From Bradyrhizobium diazoefficiens (GTDB lineage Bacteria > Pseudomonadota > Alphaproteobacteria > Rhizobiales > Xanthobacteraceae), in contig NZ_CP067100.1 in the NCBI RefSeq assembly GCF_016616235.1, positions 6,755,001 to 6,819,000 of the forward strand: 64,000 nucleotides of DNA, given 5' to 3'. The notes below the pieces were generated by a model. The model saw only the letters and a program-made list of their open reading frames with translations. It did no database searches and had not been told where the DNA came from. The translations under genes were made by a program, and so were the position numbers. Of this stretch, positions 59,050 to 64,000 are shown in pieces (position 1 is the stretch's first letter; every line of letters starts with the position of its first letter).

Positions 59050-59541
59050 GTCATAAGCCGAATGGGGCTATGAAGCACTGAAGGCGCAGATCGATGATGG
59101 CGTCGACAGACCGCGCCACCAGCTTCCTTCGACCCGCGGCGTCGCGGCCGCGTTTGGAGCCTCTCGAATCACGATTACCGCAGCATACGAGTAGCTCCTG
59201 GCGGAAGGCTTCATCGAGACGCGCAGGGACGCCGGACCTTTGTTTCGCCTGCGCTTCGACCGGGGCGCCTGTCACGGCGCGGCGGCAAGCAGGCGTCAAG
59301 AACGGCTCGTCTATCGGCGCTCGGGCGACCGCTCCTCGAGTTGTCCGGACCGCCGATCGCGACCGAGGCCCTGCAGATCGACTTTCGCCGCGGCGATATT
59401 GCAGCTGTCCATTTCCAGAGCCTGGCCTGGCGGCGCGCTCTGACGACAGTCCTGACGGCGCCTGGTCAGCGCAGCCTGCGCTATCAGGCCCCCCGCCTCA
59501 CCAGTGCACTGAGGCAACGATAGCACTTCCGCATCAGGCCC
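59050..59541 (+). pseudogene. MocR/PdxR-type (GntR + aminotransferase) regulator remnant
   Basis: The winged-helix part reads KAQIDDGVDRPRHQLPSTRG then AAFGASRITITAAYE, with a TAG stop directly after, then LLAEGFIETRRDAGPLF. Further on, IDFRRGDIAAVHFQSLAWRR in another frame resembles the start of the aminotransferase-like domain. The start codon, most of the PLP domain and the frame are lost. MocR genes often stand divergent to the transporter or enzyme they control, here paiB-lysE. Confidence 0.68.
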
Positions 59542-59727
59542 CATGCTGCTCCAAAACCTTCCCTGTCACGCGAGGAAAACTCGGCGCAGGGCGCGGACTC
59601 TGGGCGCGGATAATGATTGCGTTATCATGTGCCGCCGCGTGTCCCGCCTCGGAACATGTATGTTGGCACAACTCGTGCTAGTCTAGCGTCTACCGGGACT
59701 TTGCATCATCCTCCCGGGGCTGGAGCG

Positions 59728-59766
59728 ACGCCGCTCGCACTCATTTCAAGCGAGCGGCGTTGTTAT
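59728..59766 (+). terminator. Rho-independent terminator
   Basis: An 11-bp perfect stem (ACGCCGCTCGC / GCGAGCGGCGT) with an 11-base loop, followed by TGTTATTT. The gene it once served is not identifiable; only the mocR remnant lies upstream. Confidence 0.75.
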
Positions 59767-60061
59767 TTCCTGAGGGGCTCATTGCCTGAAGCACTCCCCG
59801 AGGAAAGCTCGGCCCCCTGTTTTCTGGTCGTTGCGTCAGAGCGTCGGAAGATGCTCAGCTAGGCAAATGGCTCTGTCCCAATTTGACTTGCGAGTGTCCT
59901 CATTGAGGACGGCGTCTGGCCTGTACGACTGGCGTTGATCGCGGGGCGGCGGCGATCTCGATGGCGCCTGATGCAAGAGATCGCCTTTTTGCATGCGGAC
60001 GCAAGCCGCACTCTAATGAATCTGAGGGCCCGAAGCGGAACTCAAATCCGGTCGCGCGCCC

Positions 60062-60430
60062 TCAATGAGGAGCTCCGTCGGCGTGCTTCTGGAGGGGGGC
60101 AGCAGCCGGTACCAAGTGTACGATCCGATAGCCCTGATCGTGCAGGTAGCGCAGGAACGCGGGCATCATAGCTGCCGTCCTCCGCGCCCGCGGATCATGC
60201 AGCAGAATGATTCCCTTTGGGTGATCTCGGGTTGCTCGATCACCTTCTTCGATTCCTGCTCCGGGGTCATGTTTCCCAGTCGGCCGCCCAAAGATCGGCG
60301 CCAAAGAGGAGGATGCCACGTGACTGCAGAAGATCGAGCGCCGCAGGCGTCGAGACGAAATAGGGAACGCGAAAAAACGGCGCCGAGGGTGTTTTTGTCG
60401 ATGCGCCGTTGAGCGACCGGCTTCATGGCA
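60062..60430 (-). pseudogene. Polysaccharide deacetylase (NodB-homology) remnant
   Basis: One frame gives FFRVPYFVSTPAALDLLQSR and GILLFGADLWAADWET then a stop; another continues with MTPEQESKKVIEQPE; a third ends with HPKGIILLHDPRARRTAAMM and FLRYLHDQGYRIVHLVP. These are the C-terminal blocks of NodB-homology deacetylases (the ILLHD block carries a motif His). Two or more frameshifts and loss of the N-terminal catalytic DD region make it a pseudogene. Confidence 0.7.
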
Positions 60431-60580
60431 AAGACACACAACTGACGACCAATTCGACCAGAAAGACGCCCAAGAGGGTTTCGAAGCTGCGCTGTGTGGC
60501 GCACTGAAAACGTCGCGGTGCCTTAAGGAAAAGCCGAAGGTGAAGAAGGCCAAAGCTACAAATCGAAAAAAGAATACGAT

Positions 60581-60760
60581 ATGAGCTTCATCCAGCGAGA
60601 ACTGGACCGCATCGACGCCGTCATGCGGGACGGTTTTAACCATCCCAACGCGCGGAGCTTTATGCGGCCCAGCAGGCTTTGTTTTGGGATCAGGAGCCGA
60701 ACGGATTCGCTTCGCCCCTAGCTTAGATCACGGGCATTCAGGGAGCGAAAGAAGATTGTC
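60581..60760 (+). pseudogene. Remnant of a small Bradyrhizobium-type protein (MSFIQ...)
   Basis: Starts MSFIQRELDRIDAVMRDG, then needs a frame change near 60646 to continue RAELYAAQQALFWDQEPNGF and ASPLA, where a TAG interrupts, followed by ITGIQGAKEDCR. The text fits a small protein of about 60 residues. One frameshift and one stop. It overlaps the 3' end of the DUF3892 gene on the other strand. Confidence 0.5.
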
Positions 60761-61012
60761 GGGTTGAATACCGTCAGCAGTTGTCTTGATGTACTTATTC
60801 CCGTTGTGTGTGGCGACGATAACATCAACGGTGCGGCCACCTTCAGTGACAAAGAACTCCCATTCACGGGATTCGATTTCTCGAACGGTCTGATCGACCG
60901 ATTGCTTCCACCGACCGCCGTCAGCGTTCTGGCCACCGACATTTTTGATCCGCTCATGCGGATTCATTCTGTCAGTTTTGTTGATGCAACGAATGCGTAC
61001 GCGGTTGGCCAT
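60728..61012 (-). CDS. DUF3892 domain protein
   Basis: 94 residues from ATG 61012, with GGAG six bases upstream. Blocks: VRIRCINKTDRMNPHERIKN, GGQNADGGRWKQSVDQTV, EFFVTEGGRTVDVIVATHNG and KYIKTTADG..PDNLLSLPEC. These match the DUF3892 family of small proteins of unknown function. It seems intact among remnants. Confidence 0.78.
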   Translation of the reverse strand: MANRVRIRCINKTDRMNPHERIKNVGGQNADGGRWKQSVDQTVREIESREWEFFVTEGGRTVDVIVATHNGNKYIKTTADGIQPDNLLSLPECP

Positions 61013-61106
61013 TCTGGCTCCTTTCAAAAATGGGTCCGACTTGACGACATGGTCGAGTCAGGAGTTATTGTCCTGCTTGTTACCGACCAACGCCTGCCGT
61101 CAGTCC

Positions 61107-61316
61107 CTAGCTGAATTTTGGCAGGATCGGGGGTGGCTCTTCACGGGGCGCCCCCGACTCGGTTGCAATTTGACAGTGATTCGCGCGGGAGTGCGATTGC
61201 TGCGGCTGTACCTGAGACACCGTGGTTGTTTGGGTTAGGACCCGTCCGAGGTATTGCGCTGGCATCGCACCAACGGACCACGTCAACAAACAGGCTGCAA
61301 ACATCGATTTAATCAT
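61107..61316 (-). CDS. Possible small exported protein
   Basis: 69 residues beginning MIKSMFAACLLTWSVGAMPA, a short signal-peptide-like stretch, then a Gln/Pro-rich tail (SQVQPQQSHSRANHCQ, EEPPPILP). No family recognised; the ribosome-binding site is weak. It may be a decaying copy of a small secreted protein. Confidence 0.4.
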   Translation of the reverse strand: MIKSMFAACLLTWSVGAMPAQYLGRVLTQTTTVSQVQPQQSHSRANHCQIATESGAPREEPPPILPKFS

Positions 61317-62157
61317 TTTCTCTCAGCCGTATACATCCAACGAACTTGTTGTCCCGTTCCAACCATAGTCATTGGTATCTGACCGGCCGGGTTCACCGGC
61401 AGCTTCGGATTGAGAGACTCTCGATCATGAAGCCGCACGCGCTCGGCACGACCAAACCAGCGCACTGGCTTCAGATCAAGGTCAACGCAAGCAGGCTCGA
61501 GCAGAGCAGCGTAATTCCGCCAGCGGTCAGTGCCAGGAGACCACCCGAGACGACGTCGTGATTTGCCATACATCGCTTTCAGTTGCGGCGAAGAACGTGA
61601 GCCCCATGATGCCTTCGGTTCGACCGGCGAACGCATAAATGATTATTCGAATCATGTGCACTATTCCTGCTGTTGTCAGCAAGACATGATTTTTTCCAGC
61701 GCGCCGAGGTGACCACGCGCGGTTTTGCAACGAAGTGGGCGTTGAGGATCTACAAGGGCGAGCTTAAGCCGGTCTGACTCTGCGGCCCGACGTGCTCGTG
61801 TGATTTAGAGGTCACGGGGTTTGCATGCCGCTTCTCAAACACTCCGGCGTGCGAGATGTTTCATAAATCCGATACTGCTACCGGAGTACGCTTTTTGCCA
61901 TGCGTGGACTCATCATTCTCCTTGTGACCTGTGCAATTGCGCTGGCGGTCCATGGCCGTCACTAGGATGGTTTCGTGCCGGGACCGACCGCGCCCATGCC
62001 ACTCGTCAACGGGCCCTAGCCAGCAAAATGGCGCGGGCGCATATTGCGCTGTCGGCATGCTTGAGATCTGCGACTGCTGTCCGAGTCCGCGCACGAGTGC
62101 CGTTGGGTCAACTCAGCAAACGTGCGGTATGAGTGAGCGTAGATCGGTCAAGGGACG
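61317..62157. other. Gene-poor stretch
   Basis: No strong gene. A 21-codon plus-strand frame at 61900 (MRGLIILLVTCAIALAVHGR) resembles a signal peptide that stops early, and a 107-codon minus frame (61313-61636) has no recognised domain. Confidence 0.4.
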
Positions 62158-62346
62158 ATGACAGAGCGGGAATTATCGCTTTTGGAGAAGCAAGCTGCGG
62201 ATGCTCTTCGTCGCGCACGGCGACTGCCCGCTGGTGCGAGCCGAAACGATCTTCGTCAGCTCGCTAGGGCGCTTCTTTGGCTGCATCGAAATGGCATGGA
62301 AGCTCTGGAGCAGGAGCGATCAAACATGAAACATGCACCAAGATGA
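62158..62346 (+). CDS. Conserved small hypothetical protein, 62 aa
   Basis: Helical, charged small protein: MTERELSLLEKQAADALRRA, then RRLPAGASRNDLRQLARALL and WLHRNGMEAL. Small proteins of this type recur in Bradyrhizobium. Function unknown. No partner genes on the same strand. Confidence 0.65.
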   Translation: MTERELSLLEKQAADALRRARRLPAGASRNDLRQLARALLWLHRNGMEALEQERSNMKHAPR

Positions 62347-62523
62347 GAGGAGCTACGGGTCATCCCCTGTGCAGGCGGGTACTCGAAGGATAGGAGGTGC
62401 GACGGCTTGGGTCATGCACGTGAAGCCGCTTTCGTCCGCTCCATTGCCTTAAAGCAGCTGGAGTAGTCTTCGAAAACGCATCGATGTTCCGGCTCCGGCG
62501 GCTCGTGACGTTGAGATACCAGC

Positions 62524-64000
62524 TTAAGCCGCTTGGACCCTCCCGAGGAAGCTGCCGAGCTCGCGCCTCAGCCGACCGCTTTCCCCTGACAGAAGTTCGG
62601 CAGACCTCAGCACCTGCATCGAAGCCCCTCCTGTCTCCTTTGCGCCGTTTGTCACTTCAATGGCGCTCGCCGCCACCTGGCTGGTTCTGGCCGCCGCTTC
62701 CTGCAAATTGGACGCGATATTCTTGCTCGTTGCTCCCTGCTCCGCGATGGAGTTGACCACGGTCACGGCGATTTCCGAAATGCGACCAACAATGACGCTG
62801 ATATCGGCAATTGCGCCGACCGAGTCAGTCGTTGCCGTCTGAATGCCATGAATGTGCTCGCTGATCTCGGCGGTCGCATGCGCCGTTTGCGTTGCGAGAG
62901 ACTTCACTTCGTCAGCGACAACGGCGAAACCTTTGCCGAGATCGCCGGCGCGCACAGCTTCAATTGTCGCGTTCAGCGCGAGCAAATTGGTCTGCCGCGC
63001 AATCGCGGCGATCAGCTGGACCACGCTGCCGATCCGGTCCGCCGCAGCCGCCAAACCGGCCATGCGCTGATCGCTGAGTTCGGCCCTGCGAACCGCTTCG
63101 CGCGCGATATCGGCGGCCTCTTCGACCTGCCGGCCAATGTTGGCGATCGTTGCTGCCATTTCTCCCGTCGCTGTCGCGACGAGCTGAACATTGGCAGACG
63201 CTTGCTCCGATGAGCTGGCGACTTCGACCGAGAGTTGCCGGCCGTGATCGGCGGTGCAGGTAAGGCTCCGGGCGGAGGCTTCAAGGTCTGAGGAGGCAGA
63301 GGAGACCGTATCGATAACCTTGCCCACTGCGGTTTCGAATTCGCCGGCGAGCCGAGCGATATCGGCCTGCCGCTGCTCGGCGGCGGTACGATCCTGTTCG
63401 GCCTTTGCATCGATTTCGGCTTGCGCTTTCTCGCGCGCTTTCAGCTTGAACAGTTCGACCGCTGCGGCCATCTCGCCAAGTTCATCGTTACGGCCAAGGC
63501 CTGGCAGAACGACGTCGAACCGGCCCTCGCCGAGCTGGCGCATGGCCGCCGTCATCCAAGCGACTGTCTTTGCAACGCGCCGTCCGAACAGCAACGCAAG
63601 CAGGCCAACGAGCAACGTTGCCAACCCGATCAGCCAGATCAACTTCCGCTGAATTTGTTCAGCTTGCATTTCCGCAGCCCGCGAGTGCATGTCAGCAGCG
63701 GCCATGATCTTTGCCAGCGCCGGCCTGATGCGGTCGTAGATTTGCCCGAGATCCTCGGCCTGATCGCTCAGCGCCTGCTGCGTCACCATGAACGACACAA
63801 AGCTCGACTTATATGCGCGGATCAGTTCGAGGAGCTGGGATCTCGTTTCCGCAGGTAGGCTCGCCTGAGCAAGCGCGGTTTCGAATTCCGCTTCCCGGTC
63901 AGCCAGTTGATCGCCATCCTTGTCTTCGCCACGAAGCATGAAGTCTTTCTCGTGCTGGCGCATCGTCAGCATCAAGATCGTCAGGCGTGGCTGGTTCAGG
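62524..64000 (-). CDS. Methyl-accepting chemotaxis protein, partial (cut by right edge)
   Basis: At least 490 residues; the N-terminus lies outside the window. In order: a helical periplasmic sensor (four-helix-bundle type; [14 protein letters not shown]), a membrane helix ([20 protein letters not shown]), a HAMP domain ([20 protein letters not shown]) and a signalling domain with the tip [20 protein letters not shown] and [12 protein letters not shown]. It is a classical transmembrane receptor, unlike the PAS-type one at 49605. Ligand unknown. Confidence 0.92.
   Translation of the reverse strand, partial: LNQPRLTILMLTMRQHEKDFMLRGEDKDGDQLADREAEFETALAQASLPAETRSQLLELIRAYKSSFVSFMVTQQALSDQAEDLGQIYDRIRPALAKIMAAADMHSRAAEMQAEQIQRKLIWLIGLATLLVGLLALLFGRRVAKTVAWMTAAMRQLGEGRFDVVLPGLGRNDELGEMAAAVELFKLKAREKAQAEIDAKAEQDRTAAEQRQADIARLAGEFETAVGKVIDTVSSASSDLEASARSLTCTADHGRQLSVEVASSSEQASANVQLVATATGEMAATIANIGRQVEEAADIAREAVRRAELSDQRMAGLAAAADRIGSVVQLIAAIARQTNLLALNATIEAVRAGDLGKGFAVVADEVKSLATQTAHATAEISEHIHGIQTATTDSVGAIADISVIVGRISEIAVTVVNSIAEQGATSKNIASNLQEAAARTSQVAASAIEVTNGAKETGGASMQVLRSAELLSGESGRLRRELGSFLGRVQAA

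Overview
The window looks like a stretch of a Bradyrhizobium-type symbiosis island. The support is a complete nif/fix cluster in rhizobial order, a NifE with a C-terminal ferredoxin-like tail, a small NifU-like protein beside NifS, two nod boxes, and GC content that appears moderate for this genus, with long gene-poor stretches full of gene remnants. The genus is an inference from gene content; no rRNA or housekeeping marker is present.

Layout. 1-1.9 kb: an EctB-like aminotransferase with a 2-oxoglutarate/iron oxygenase running off the left edge. 2.7 kb: tail of a group II intron reverse transcriptase. 3.6-6.4 kb: a molybdate transporter locus (modABC) behind a sigma-54 promoter, with modA wrecked and ModC carrying active-site substitutions. 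7.0 kb: cold-shock protein. 9.6-10.8 kb: peroxiredoxin with its own sigma-54 promoter, and a dead ahpD. 11.0-14.4 kb: fixX, fixC, fixB and a ruined fixA. 14.7-18.8 kb: nifW, nifV, nifQ, nifH. 19.8-24.4 kb: two small nif-associated genes, nifZ, ferredoxin, nifB, a SIR2-like gene and nifT. 24.4-26.2 kb: nifS, nifU-like, iscA-like. 26.4-30 kb: three divergent genes (unknown 196-aa protein, YqeB/EF2563-like protein, frameshifted HemN-like gene). 30.4-37.3 kb: ABC exporter, TauD-like dioxygenase, porin. 37.8-45.5 kb: nifDKENX with the DUF269, CCE_0567 and ferredoxin genes. 46-52.9 kb: calcium-binding repeat protein, atypical response regulator, chemoreceptor, a 215-aa unknown behind a nod box, and a 78-aa small gene. 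53.0 kb: a second nod box. 53.4-56.3 kb: nodP/nodQ (cysD/cysNC). 57-62 kb: remnants (lysE, mocR, polysaccharide deacetylase, others) with paiB and a DUF3892 gene. Right edge: a second chemoreceptor, cut by the window.

Control. Ten sites match the sigma-54 -24/-12 consensus. NifA-type upstream sites (TGT-N10-ACA) lie near nifH (two), nifD (two), nifB, the YqeB-like gene and the peroxiredoxin gene. One-mismatch versions lie near fixA, modA, the iscA/196-aa divergent region and the 33.1-kb promoter. This ties FeMo-cofactor synthesis (nifBENVQ), FeS assembly (nifS, nifU, iscA), electron supply (fix, ferredoxins), molybdate uptake, peroxide defence and the YqeB/HemN pair to one nitrogen-fixation regulon. 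Two nod boxes on the minus strand point to a separate flavonoid/NodD-controlled layer.

The most notable points are the nod-box-led 215-aa protein plus chemoreceptor unit, the second nod box whose transcript would run antisense to a small gene into a terminator, the YqeB-like gene placed in the nif regulon, a SIR2-like protein embedded in the nif operon, and the decay of fixA and modA/modC inside an otherwise complete nif set. All calls come from reading the sequence; no database search was run.
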